Both the position numbers and the translations under genes were made by a program. A stretch of DNA of 64,000 nt. Source: a bacterium (lineage in GTDB: Bacteria; Krumholzibacteriota; Krumholzibacteriia; JACNKJ01). The number at the start of each line of letters is the position of its first letter. The stretch's first letter is position 1. Below the pieces are notes generated by a model. The model had not been told where the DNA came from and ran no database searches. It saw nothing but the letters and a program-made list of their open reading frames with translations. The DNA is taken from assembly GCA_024231955.1 (NCBI GenBank), contig JAAEPZ010000591.1:1-64000 (forward strand). The letters are read 5' to 3'. This document shows positions 43,726-52,172 of this stretch, piece after piece.

Positions 43726-44802
43726 CTAGCCCGGCACCAGAACGGGCACAGGGAGACCGATCTCAAAAACAGCTCCCTTGCCGATCTCGCTCACGACATT
43801 GATCTCTCCGCCGTGGGCGGCAACGACCTGACGGGCGATACTCAGGCTCAATCCCTGGCCTCGATGTTGCAGGATATCCCGGATGGCGATCTCAGTGTAT
43901 ATCTTGTCGATCCACTCCGCCGATATACCTTCGCCACGATCGGACACCCTGATCCGGCAGAGATCCATCTCCATCTCGGCAGCCAGCATGACCGTCTCGT
44001 TAGGCGGCGAGTATTTGATCGCATTGGCCAGAAGATAGGTGATGACCTGATTGATGAGATCCCAGTCCACATCCAGCTCGATGCTCTTGTCGATATCGAT
44101 GGCGATCTCCACGCTTTTATGGGTGGCGGTTACGACCATTCCGTCCGCCACCTCAAGCATCTGCTCCCAGAGCTGTCCCGAATGCCTGGTCAGTTTACGA
44201 TCCGATTTGAGGTCGCAGAGCAGGTTGGCCTTCTGGATGAACTCCTGCAGACGTTCGCCATTCTCGATGATCAGATCAACCAGTTCGCGGGAGGCGGGTT
44301 GCTCCTGTTCGTCCCTGATCATGTTTGCCGAACCGACGATCACCGTCAGGGGGGTGCGCGTCTCATGTGAGATAAGGCCGAGCAGATCACTCTTGATGCG
44401 GTTGATCTCCTCCTCGTGCTTGAGGCGGAGGTGGATTCTGATCTTGGCCAGCAGCTCTCCGATATCGTAGGGCTTGCTGATGAAATCGTCGGCGCCCACG
44501 CTGTAGCCGGAAATCCGCTCCTCGATCCGGCGCTTGTCCGCAACCAGGATGACCTTCGTCAGATCATGCTCAGAGTTGGCTCTTATGCGGCGGCAGGTTT
44601 CATAACCATCGATCCCCGGCAGCGTGAGATCCAGGAGTACCAGATCCGACCGGTGCTGCTCCAGCTGCTCCAACCCCTCCTGGCCCGTAGCGGCCGTGAA
44701 CACTTGCATGCTCTCGGCCCGCAATTGTCGGGAGATCGAACTCAGGATGTCTACATCATCATCGATGACCAGTACGGATATTCCGCTCATATCTTTTTCC
44801 AT
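43726..44802 (-). CDS. REC-histidine kinase hybrid (receiver first)
   Basis: A 358-residue cytosolic protein. The start is uncertain: ATGs at 44802 and 44790 and a TTG at 44829 are in frame, and none has a strong ribosome site; 44802 is used. In this numbering, receiver 5-125 has D58 ('LVLLDLTLPGIDGYETCR') and K110 ('FISKPYD'). HisKA carries H146 in 'LGLISHETRTPLTVIVG'. The HATPase has 'QVITYLLANAIKYSPPNE' (N-box with Asn), 'VSDRGEGIS' and 'HRGQGLSLSIARQVV', where G2 is G-Q-G-L. Proteins of this order relay or sense through the receiver. It converges with the 42382 kinase, 30 bases apart. Confidence 0.9.
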   Translation of the reverse strand: MEKDMSGISVLVIDDDVDILSSISRQLRAESMQVFTAATGQEGLEQLEQHRSDLVLLDLTLPGIDGYETCRRIRANSEHDLTKVILVADKRRIEERISGYSVGADDFISKPYDIGELLAKIRIHLRLKHEEEINRIKSDLLGLISHETRTPLTVIVGSANMIRDEQEQPASRELVDLIIENGERLQEFIQKANLLCDLKSDRKLTRHSGQLWEQMLEVADGMVVTATHKSVEIAIDIDKSIELDVDWDLINQVITYLLANAIKYSPPNETVMLAAEMEMDLCRIRVSDRGEGISAEWIDKIYTEIAIRDILQHRGQGLSLSIARQVVAAHGGEINVVSEIGKGAVFEIGLPVPVLVPG

Positions 44803-44992
44803 TCGTCTGACAGGTGTTTTGCTCTCCAATACGAGATTGCAGTCTCCGTCATCAATATCGGCAGGGTTGTCAAAGCTCTTGATCCGGGACCATAATCGTC
44901 AGGTTGATGATAATCCTATATGGCCAATAACAGAATATTGCGTGTGGTGAGGGCGTGGGTGTCCTGTCGGGCGAACGGCTGCCGAGCACGAA

Positions 44993-46126
44993 TCAGGACG
45001 AAGCGAGATCGAGCTCAAGGTAGACCGCGTCGGGCTGCGGATTCAGCCGATAGGGCGCAACAGATTTGAAGCCTCGGGCAAGATAGAGCGTGTTGGCCTC
45101 CGTCATGTGGGCGACGGAATCGAGTCGCATACGTCGATAACCCAGTCCGCGAGCTTCCGCGATCGCAGCCTCCAGCAAAGTGCGTCCATGTCCCAGTCCC
45201 CGGAACGCCGGCCGCAGGTACATCCTTTTCAGCTCACAGATCCTGTCCGTAGCGTCGACCGCAGGCAACTCCCGGATGGCGACGCAACCACCCGCCGCAT
45301 TGTCGGCCAAAGCCAGGATCAACGCGCCTGCCGGTGGAGCGTATTGTGCCGCCAGGTCGGCGAGCTCGACGTCGATATCCTGGAAGTCCAGATCGAAAAG
45401 GAGCCCCGAGGCGTATTCCCTGATGAGCCGTTCGGCCAGTGCGAATTGTGCGGAGGTGCGAGCTCGGATCATCGCCACGGGACCGCCCGGACGGTTGAAC
45501 CAATGGGTGGAGTAGAAAGCGCCTTTGCCGAGAGGCACCATGAACTGCTTGTGCCGACGTAATCCGGCGCGGAGGGCCATCTCCTCCAGATCCGCCGGCT
45601 CAATCGGTTGCATCCTGGCGGCGCAGGCCGCAAGCGCCTTGCCGGATTGCGGATCAATGTGGCGCAACTGTGCGTCCGGGTGGTGTGATACGCAAACGAA
45701 CAAGCCGCCGGGCCGGAGCCAGCCGGCGATCTTGCTCATAAGGATCTCCGGCGGCAGGTATTCCAGCAGCAGGCTGGCACTGATCAGATCGAAGTTTGCC
45801 GGCTGCGGCCGCCAATCGTCGGTGGCAAGTGAAGCGCAGACCAGTTCGAGACGCTTGTCCAGGTATTCGAAACGCTCGGCAGCCACGTCCAGAAAACCCC
45901 GGTTGATGTCTACCCCCACGACCCGCTGTGTCGTGTCGATATCCACATGCTCGATGCCGGTCCCAACGGCGCAACCCAGAATCGCCACGGCTGCGGGCCA
46001 GACTTGAGCATACGCATCGCGGAAGAGATCGCTCAGCACCGCCAGTTCATCTGTCCCCGCAGCACCCAACCACGCCTCGTATTCTGCGGGGCTCACTGTG
46101 AGCCAGGGGTTTTGCGCCGATGACAT
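44993..46126 (-). CDS. Fusion of SAM methyltransferase and GNAT acetyltransferase
   Basis: A 377-residue cytosolic protein. Residues about 15-205 are a class I methyltransferase: motif I 'VAILGCAVGTGIEHVDI' (G-C-A-V-G-T-G), acidic 'VVGVDINRGFLDVA', then 'FDLISASLLLEYLP' and 'GWLRPGGLFVCVSHH'. Residues about 213-377 are a GNAT N-acetyltransferase: 'RMYLRPAFRGLGHGRTLLEA' holds the acetyl-CoA R-x-x-G-x-G loop, and 'AEARGLGYRRMRLDSV' with 'ANTLYLARGFKSVAPYR' follows. The start is the ATG at 46126, with AGGTG upstream and a TTG just before it. It begins 7 bases after the tricorn protease gene and probably shares its transcript. Substrate is unknown. Confidence 0.88.
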   Translation of the reverse strand: MSSAQNPWLTVSPAEYEAWLGAAGTDELAVLSDLFRDAYAQVWPAAVAILGCAVGTGIEHVDIDTTQRVVGVDINRGFLDVAAERFEYLDKRLELVCASLATDDWRPQPANFDLISASLLLEYLPPEILMSKIAGWLRPGGLFVCVSHHPDAQLRHIDPQSGKALAACAARMQPIEPADLEEMALRAGLRRHKQFMVPLGKGAFYSTHWFNRPGGPVAMIRARTSAQFALAERLIREYASGLLFDLDFQDIDVELADLAAQYAPPAGALILALADNAAGGCVAIRELPAVDATDRICELKRMYLRPAFRGLGHGRTLLEAAIAEARGLGYRRMRLDSVAHMTEANTLYLARGFKSVAPYRLNPQPDAVYLELDLASS

Positions 46127-46133
46127 CAATCAC

Positions 46134-49100
46134 CTACCAGTTTCCGTAGAAGGGATCGTCCGCGAGCCCGGACAACATGATCTCCACCGAGCGCCGCAAT
46201 TGCGTATCCGTCTCGGAACTCAGATCTTCGGTGGGGGGCTGGGCAACGATGTAGTCCGGAATACACCCGTTGAGCTCCATGTTCACGCCGGTATCCGCCG
46301 TGAACCAGCCGCGCAAGGGGAGCCGCACTCGTCCTCCATCCACCAGATCGGCGCTTCCGGTTGAGATGACGCCGCCGTGGGTCGGGATGCCGACAACCGG
46401 TCCGCGCTTCAACCCTTTGAAGGCATGTGCGAAGATTTCTGCGTTGGAGAAGGACTCCTCGTTGCAGATCGTCAGCGCCGGCTTCGCCCACGCGGCCAGG
46501 GGGAGACGGCTCTGCGGGTAACCGCGCTCCTCGCCGTCGTAGTCGCGGGGGATGGTGAAGGCGTGTCGCTTGATGCCGAGTACCGTGAACAGGTAGTCGG
46601 TCGTCCAACCGCCGCCATTGGAGCGGACATCGATAATCAGCCCCTCTTTGCCGTAGCCGGCATTGTAGAGACTGCTCTCGAAATCCTCGAATGCGGGCAT
46701 CATCATGTTCCTGATATGCAGGTAGCCCAGGCGGCCGCCTGACAACTCGTCGACCAGAGCGCGCCGCTCCCGCACCCATTCCCGATAGCCATATGCCTGC
46801 ACGGTCCGCAGGCTGACCGGCTCCATCATTAGCCGCTCCGTGTCGCCGTTCTCCCTGCGCACCTGAATCCTGATGCGTCGGTTGATGGTATTGTTGAGCA
46901 GATCATGGATATTCGTGGTCGCCGCAATCTGTCGATCCTCAACCGCCAGAATCCGATCGCCCGCCTCGAGGGCGACATCCGTGCGCGCCGCGGGGGAACC
47001 GGGTACCACCCCCGTGATCAGCAGACCGGGGCCGCCGGCGAGGGGATCGTAGTGAGCGCCAATGTCGCCCGTGGCATCGCCGTTGCCGCCGCTGCGCGGC
47101 GGGTAGTAGTTCATGTGGGAGGCGTTGAGTTCGCCGAGCATGCAGCGGACGATCTCCCGGAAATCATCATCGCTCGATGCCGCCAGGGCCCACGGGCGGT
47201 ACCTCTCCCGCTGGGCCGCCCAGTCGACACCATGGAATTCCGGATCGTAGAACCACTCGTTCAGGGCTCGCCAGGCTTGGTCGAGAGCCGCATCGCGATC
47301 CGCAATCAGGTCGTGATCAAAGCGGGCCGTGAAGGGGACCGGATCACCGGCGGATCCCGTCGGACTCATCCTCCTGATACTGCCGCCGTTGTTCAGATAG
47401 TAGATGGTCTTGCCGTCCTTCGAGAATGCAACCGCAGTGGGACGTTGATTGCCGGTGGTCAGGCGCTCCAGCTCCTCGCCATCCCAGCGTACGCTGTACA
47501 GGTCGCGTTCACCCGTGAAGTCGGCGGCGAACAGCACACGTTTGCCGTCCGGACTGACCTGCGCCGGATATTCATCACCCTTGAAATCGGTGATCGGCCG
47601 CACCCGCTCCCAGAGTCCTTCGAAATCGATGACGACCTCCGGGAGATCCGGCCCGCTCTTCACCTCAATCTCCTCACCGTCCGCGCTCGGCACGGGTGTC
47701 GCGGCGGGACGCTCCGCCTCCTCGCGCCAGTAGTGGTGCCACTGGGCGACATTGCGTTCATGGTCGGCCCGCGTCAGCCAGACACCCCAGACATCGTCTG
47801 TATCGTCATGACGCTGGGAGATCCAGACGAGTCGCTTGCCGTCTGGCGACCACTGCGGCAGGGTGTCGTTGTCCGGATGGCGACTGACGTTATAGGGCTC
47901 ACCACCCTTGCTGGAGACGATCCATACGTTCTCGCTGTAGTGAATGTCGTTGCGTCTGAAGGTCAGCCAGCGCCCGTCGGGGGACCAGCAGAACTCGATG
48001 TCGTCCCAGTGTTCGAATATGACCCTGGGATCGTCACCGTCGGTATCGCAGACCAGCAGATCCCCCTTGCCCCGCATGTAGGCGATCTTCTCGCCGCAGG
48101 GGCTGAAGACGCCGCCGTGTTCGTTGGCCGCTTCGGAGCGTATCGCCGAGGTCTTGTAGTCGAATGTCTCGAGCCACCCCAGATCTGTATCCTCGGGCTC
48201 GATTGTGAAGAGATCGCCGTCGCCGTTGCGGTCGGAGCTGAAGAGCAGACGATCGCCGCTGATCGACCAGCTGAGGTCCCGCTCCCGCGCGGGTGTGCTG
48301 GTGAGACGACGGGTGATTGGCGTCGCCAATTCCTGGTCGTCGGCCGAGGTGATCTCTGTGAGGAAGATATCGCCGTGAATGATATATGCCGCCAGGGTCT
48401 CATCCGGATTGACCGTCAGCTGCCTGGCGCCGCTGCTTTCGACACGGTGCCGGATCCGATTGACGTGTTGATCGGCGGGTACATCGATATGGAGGCGTGT
48501 GGGTGTCGACCCGCTGGAGGTCAGTGTCCAGATGCCGTCCTCGAATTCCCAGGCGATGAGTCGGCCATCGGCCGAACTGCGGGGGAAACGGATGTCCGAA
48601 TCGGCGCAGTCCGTCAGTTGAGCCGTGAGACCGGTATCCAGGGCAAGGCTGAAGAGGTTCTTGTGGCCCCCCCTGTCGGAGAGGAAGATGAGTGTGTTGT
48701 CGTCCCGCCAGGTGGGGAAGCAATCGGTGCCGGCGAAATCGGTAACCTGCTCGAAGGTGCCGTCGGCCTGCCGCAGCCAGAGATCGTAGTTGGCCGCGCC
48801 GCGGTAGTTGCTGCGAGTCCAACCGGAGCTGCCCCGCACGAAGGCGAGTCGGTCACCGGCGGGGGAGTAGGCGGCGTAGTTGCCCAGAACCTCCTGGGTC
48901 AGCGCCGGCGTACCTCCGGCAATGGGCACGGTGCTGAGGTCGCGCATCCAGCGGTTGTTGCTGGTGCGTGAGGAGCTGAATAGTATCCGCCCCCCGTCCG
49001 GGCTGAAGTCCATGGGCATATCGGAGGTCGAGTTGAAGGTCAAACGGCGGGGCGCACTGCCGCCGTCTGCCGCCATGATGAAGACGTCGGGGTTCCCGTG

Positions 49101-49355
49101 GCGGCTGGAGGCGAATGCGATCCAGCGGCCATCGCGGGACCAGATGGGGTACCGGTCGGGTGCCGAATGGACGGTCAGTCGTCGCGCCTGTCCACCCGCG
49201 GCCGGGACAACCCAGATATCGCCTTGCCAGGAGAGGGCGATCTGCCGACAATCGGGTGAGGGGGCGGGATGCCGGGGAAGCAGAGCTTCGCGCGCACCTG
49301 AGGGCAGTGTGATTGTGAGCAACAGAAACAGTTGGACGAGTAGACGTACGGGCAT
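46134..49355 (-). CDS. Tricorn-type S41 protease with PD40 propellers (exported)
   Basis: A 1073-residue protein starting at the ATG at 49355, with GGAGG 6 bases upstream; the extension to 50060 is antisense to the fucosidase gene. The signal peptide is MPVRLLVQLFLLLTITLPSG. Two PD40 propellers follow (about 25-660: 'PSPDCRQIALSWQGDIWVVP', 'YPIWSRDGRWIAFASSR', 'PQWSPDGKRLVWISQRHDD'), then the helical C1 domain (about 700-770), a PDZ domain (about 785-870, 'VVPGSPAARTDVALEAGDRI') and the S41 core. The nucleophile is the second Ser in 'NEESFSNAEIFAHAFKG'; the Lys of CTP proteases is absent, as in tricorn. It should degrade oligopeptides, here in the periplasm. Confidence 0.92.
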   Translation of the reverse strand: MPVRLLVQLFLLLTITLPSGAREALLPRHPAPSPDCRQIALSWQGDIWVVPAAGGQARRLTVHSAPDRYPIWSRDGRWIAFASSRHGNPDVFIMAADGGSAPRRLTFNSTSDMPMDFSPDGGRILFSSSRTSNNRWMRDLSTVPIAGGTPALTQEVLGNYAAYSPAGDRLAFVRGSSGWTRSNYRGAANYDLWLRQADGTFEQVTDFAGTDCFPTWRDDNTLIFLSDRGGHKNLFSLALDTGLTAQLTDCADSDIRFPRSSADGRLIAWEFEDGIWTLTSSGSTPTRLHIDVPADQHVNRIRHRVESSGARQLTVNPDETLAAYIIHGDIFLTEITSADDQELATPITRRLTSTPARERDLSWSISGDRLLFSSDRNGDGDLFTIEPEDTDLGWLETFDYKTSAIRSEAANEHGGVFSPCGEKIAYMRGKGDLLVCDTDGDDPRVIFEHWDDIEFCWSPDGRWLTFRRNDIHYSENVWIVSSKGGEPYNVSRHPDNDTLPQWSPDGKRLVWISQRHDDTDDVWGVWLTRADHERNVAQWHHYWREEAERPAATPVPSADGEEIEVKSGPDLPEVVIDFEGLWERVRPITDFKGDEYPAQVSPDGKRVLFAADFTGERDLYSVRWDGEELERLTTGNQRPTAVAFSKDGKTIYYLNNGGSIRRMSPTGSAGDPVPFTARFDHDLIADRDAALDQAWRALNEWFYDPEFHGVDWAAQRERYRPWALAASSDDDFREIVRCMLGELNASHMNYYPPRSGGNGDATGDIGAHYDPLAGGPGLLITGVVPGSPAARTDVALEAGDRILAVEDRQIAATTNIHDLLNNTINRRIRIQVRRENGDTERLMMEPVSLRTVQAYGYREWVRERRALVDELSGGRLGYLHIRNMMMPAFEDFESSLYNAGYGKEGLIIDVRSNGGGWTTDYLFTVLGIKRHAFTIPRDYDGEERGYPQSRLPLAAWAKPALTICNEESFSNAEIFAHAFKGLKRGPVVGIPTHGGVISTGSADLVDGGRVRLPLRGWFTADTGVNMELNGCIPDYIVAQPPTEDLSSETDTQLRRSVEIMLSGLADDPFYGNW

Positions 49356-49445
49356 TATTACCTCCGGGGGGGTGTCGGGCCATCCTAGAGCTTTTGCCTG
49401 CGAAACGCAACGTCCTTGAAATGATAGCCACCACCGGGGAGAGTC

Positions 49446-50819
49446 ATGTCCGGACCTATATACGAATCCACCTGGGAGTCTCTCGATGCCCGCCCGGTGC
49501 CCGCCTGGTTCGGCGCGGCGAAATTCGGAATCTTCATCCACTGGGGCGTCTACTCGGTACCCGCCTGGACCCGCTTGCGCGAGGGGCGCTACGCCTCCTA
49601 TGCCGAGTGGTATCAGGCCCGGGTGATGGGTGAATTGAGCGGGAGCGAGAACTTCCACGCGCAGAATTACGGTGCCGATTTCGAGTATCGCGACTTCGCT
49701 CCCCAATTTCGGGCGGAGCTTTTCGATCCCGCGGCATGGGCCGCGCTTTTCGCCGATTCGGGCGCTCGCTATGTTGTGCTCACGGCCAAACATCACGATG
49801 GCTATTGCCTGTGGCCCACCGCCTGCCCGCACAAGAGTAACTGGAATTCGCAGGATGTCGGTCCTGGTCGCGACCTGGTGGGTGAGATCACCGAGGCCGT
49901 GCGTGCGCGCGGATTGAAGATGGGCCTCTACTACTCGATGATCGAATGGGAGAGTTGCCGCACTGCCCGCACGCCTGCTGGGCGCTATATCCCGCAGGCG
50001 GTGATGGAGAAGTACGGCCTGCCGCCGGAGCGGTATGTGGCCGAGATCGTCGACCCTCAACTACGGGAACTCGTATCGGTCTACAAACCCTCGCTGCTGT
50101 TTGCGGATGGCGGCGAGTGGGACGAGGGGGAGCCATTCTGGGGTACGAAACGCTTCCTGGCCTGGTTGTACGGCGAATCCGCGGTGCGTGAGGAGGTGGT
50201 CGTCAATGACCGCTGGTTCAAGGGGATGGGTGGTCGGCATGGCGATTATTTCTCCAGTGAATATGATGACGCCGACGTGGCCGGACTCGGGCGACCGTGG
50301 GAGGAGAATCGCGGTATCGGTCTCTCCTATGGCTTCAACCGTGCCGAATCGCTGCAGCAATACCGCACGTCGCGGGAATTGATCCACGAGCTGATCGACA
50401 TCGTGGCCCGGGGGGGCAATCTGCTGCTCAATGTCGGACCAACCGCCGATGGTCGGATTCCGGCGATCATGCAGCAGCGGCTACACGATATCGGCGCCTG
50501 GCTTGAGGTGAACAGCCCGGCCGTTTTCGATACGGAGCCCTGCCCGGATATCGTAGTTACAGGTTGCGAGGCACGTGTGCGCTGTCTGCGCAACGGTCGG
50601 GATCTCTATCTCATCTGCCTGGATTGGCCCGACCCTGAACTGCAAATCGGCGGGGGCGCCGACGTGGAGAGTGTGACGTTTCTCGGTTATCCGGGGGAGA
50701 TCCCCTGGCGTAGGGAGGGGGGACGGCTCCGAATCTCCCCGCCTCTGGTGTCGCCGGCGATTCTCCCCTTCCTGGATGCCTGGGTGTTCAGAGTCAAAGG
50801 GATGTTTACTACCGATTGA
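49446..50819 (+). CDS. Alpha-L-fucosidase (GH29), no signal peptide
   Basis: A 457-residue TIM-barrel glycosidase. The N-terminal signature 'WFGAAKFGIFIHWGVYSVPA' is diagnostic of GH29, followed by 'LFADSGARYVVLTAKHHDGY' (with the substrate-binding HH), 'WNSQDVGPGRDLVGEIT' and 'GLKMGLYYSMIEWE'. The nucleophile Asp is in 'KPSLLFADGGEWDE'. 'IDIVARGGNLLLNVGPTADG' marks the domain end, and a small beta-sandwich completes the protein. There is no signal peptide, so the substrate would be imported fuco-oligosaccharide, or export uses another route. GGGGAG lies 5 bases before the ATG. It diverges from the tricorn gene with only 90 bases between. Confidence 0.95.
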   Translation: MSGPIYESTWESLDARPVPAWFGAAKFGIFIHWGVYSVPAWTRLREGRYASYAEWYQARVMGELSGSENFHAQNYGADFEYRDFAPQFRAELFDPAAWAALFADSGARYVVLTAKHHDGYCLWPTACPHKSNWNSQDVGPGRDLVGEITEAVRARGLKMGLYYSMIEWESCRTARTPAGRYIPQAVMEKYGLPPERYVAEIVDPQLRELVSVYKPSLLFADGGEWDEGEPFWGTKRFLAWLYGESAVREEVVVNDRWFKGMGGRHGDYFSSEYDDADVAGLGRPWEENRGIGLSYGFNRAESLQQYRTSRELIHELIDIVARGGNLLLNVGPTADGRIPAIMQQRLHDIGAWLEVNSPAVFDTEPCPDIVVTGCEARVRCLRNGRDLYLICLDWPDPELQIGGGADVESVTFLGYPGEIPWRREGGRLRISPPLVSPAILPFLDAWVFRVKGMFTTD

Positions 50820-50828
50820 GGAGTCATG

Positions 50829-50880
50829 GGTTAATGTGATAACATGTTGAAGAGGAAAATATGGTCCATTGTGATTAACC
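50829..50880. promoter_or_regulatory. Possible control region of the ECF operon
   Basis: GGTTAAT (50829-50835) and its complement ATTAACC (50874-50880) flank an AT-rich 38-base spacer directly before the GTG at 50891. They could be an operator or the arms of a leader hairpin; by eye only. Confidence 0.25.
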
Positions 50881-50890
50881 AGAGGGTACC

Positions 50891-51505
50891 GTGTCTCAAT
50901 ACAACCGGAAGATGATTGACGATACTCGATCCGACGAAACTCTGATTACGTTGGCTTTGAGCGCTGATGCCGGCGAGGGCGGCAAAGAGGCGGCTTCAGT
51001 ATTGCTCAGTCGCTACAAAGAGCCTGTCTATCGCTGGTGTCTGAGCCGTGTCAGGGATCCTGAGCAGGCTCTTGACCTGGCGCAGGATGTCCTGTTGAGC
51101 GCGTATCGCAATCTCAACACCTTCGGCGCGAGAGCGCAGTTCTCGTCCTGGTTGTTTGCAATTGCCCGCAATCGTTGCCTGAATGCGTTGCGCAAACCGG
51201 CGCTTTTTGTGGGGGAGAACCGGCTGGAGCTCCTCCCCGATCCGCGCGGGACGCAGGATCGCGAACTTGAGGACCGTGAGGACGAGGATCGGGTTCTGGC
51301 GTTGATCCGGAACCACCTGCCCCCACTTGACAGGCAGGTGCTCTGGTTGCGCTGTTTCGAAAAGGTACCTGTTGATACCATCACTCATATGTTGGCGATC
51401 CCGGAGGTCTCGGGAGCGCGCGCGGTGCTGCAGAGGGCTCGACGGAAATTGAGAGCAGTGATGAACGAGACAAACACTGGCAATGGGGAGGGAGCCGATG
51501 TCTAG
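50891..51505 (+). CDS. ECF-type RNA polymerase sigma factor
   Basis: A 204-residue sigma70-family protein of the group 4 (ECF) layout. Region 2 covers about 30-105: 'LLSRYKEPVYRWCLSRVRDP', 'EQALDLAQDVLLSAYRNLNT' and 'FSSWLFAIARNRCLNALRK'. Region 4 covers about 140-195: 'LALIRNHLPPLDRQVLWLRC' and 'ALLQ'-type HTH 'EVSGARAVLQRARRKLRAVM'. The start is GTG 50891 with GAGGG 4 bases upstream. The last codons overlap the anti-sigma gene (ATG at 51498) by 8 bases. It should direct RNA polymerase to promoters released by the partner anti-sigma factor. Confidence 0.93.
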   Translation: MSQYNRKMIDDTRSDETLITLALSADAGEGGKEAASVLLSRYKEPVYRWCLSRVRDPEQALDLAQDVLLSAYRNLNTFGARAQFSSWLFAIARNRCLNALRKPALFVGENRLELLPDPRGTQDRELEDREDEDRVLALIRNHLPPLDRQVLWLRCFEKVPVDTITHMLAIPEVSGARAVLQRARRKLRAVMNETNTGNGEGADV

Positions 51506-52172
51506 GGAATGCTATCCGATAGACGAGTTTGCCCGTATTGCCGAGTTGCCGCCCGGGGATGCGCGGCGTGAACATCTGGATGATTGCCCTCGCTGCCAGG
51601 CGCGTCTGGCGACATATGAGGAGTTCATCCACAATGAATTCGAATGCTCCGGGGAGCAGCTCAACGCCGCCATGAACTCTCTCGACGAGAGTTTGACGCG
51701 CGAGATATTTCCCCCCTCCGACAAAGAGAGGGCACCTGTCGTCCCTTTTCGCTCTCCGGTCGTCCGGGCAGTGATCTCGGTTGCGGCGGCCCTGCTGCTT
51801 CTGCTGGCCGTCGACAGCCTGCGCGATGACAGCAAGGAGCGTGAGGTGGTGCTCCGGACCGATAACCCCGTCAGCAGCGAAGAGGGGATCCGGTTGACGA
51901 CTCCCACGCAAACGGTCTCCGGTGAAGTGGAGCTGCGCTGGCAACCGTATCCCGGTGCGGATTCCTACGAGGTCAGGATTCTGGATGCCGAACTGATCGA
52001 GACGGCATGCATTGCGGTGACCGGGGGGACCCGACTGGTCCTCGCAGCCGATACCGTCAAGAGGAGTCTGACCTCGACGGGCATACTCACCTGGAGTGTG
52101 ACCGCCCTGTGCGAGGGGGATGCGATCAGCATCTCCCGCCCCGCCACCTGTCGTCTCGGAGACGGTCCATGA
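51498..52172 (+). CDS. Membrane anti-sigma factor with N-terminal zinc-binding domain
   Basis: A 224-residue protein starting at the ATG at 51498, with GGAGGG 5 bases upstream. The cytosolic N-terminus has the zinc anti-sigma signature H-x3-C-x2-C in 'REHLDDCPRCQARLATYEE'. One transmembrane helix lies at about 90-107 (AVISVAAALLLLLAVDSL). The extracytoplasmic part (115-224) is a fibronectin/Ig-like beta-sandwich ('VSGEVELRWQPYPGADSYEV', 'LTSTGILTWSVTALCEGD') with two cysteines. It overlaps the sigma gene by 8 bases and the CHAT gene by 4 (ATGA). It should hold the sigma factor inactive until its outer domain senses a signal or is cleaved. Confidence 0.9.
   Translation: MSRECYPIDEFARIAELPPGDARREHLDDCPRCQARLATYEEFIHNEFECSGEQLNAAMNSLDESLTREIFPPSDKERAPVVPFRSPVVRAVISVAAALLLLLAVDSLRDDSKEREVVLRTDNPVSSEEGIRLTTPTQTVSGEVELRWQPYPGADSYEVRILDAELIETACIAVTGGTRLVLAADTVKRSLTSTGILTWSVTALCEGDAISISRPATCRLGDGP

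Noticed and set aside
46905..48971. A 688-codon plus-strand open frame
   Set aside because: It is antisense to the tricorn protease gene, which has signal peptide, PD40 repeats and S41 motifs; the plus frame has no ribosome site and no family resemblance.
49356..50060. N-terminal extension of the tricorn frame
   Set aside because: It is antisense to the GH29 fucosidase; the real start at 49355 has GGAGG and a signal peptide.
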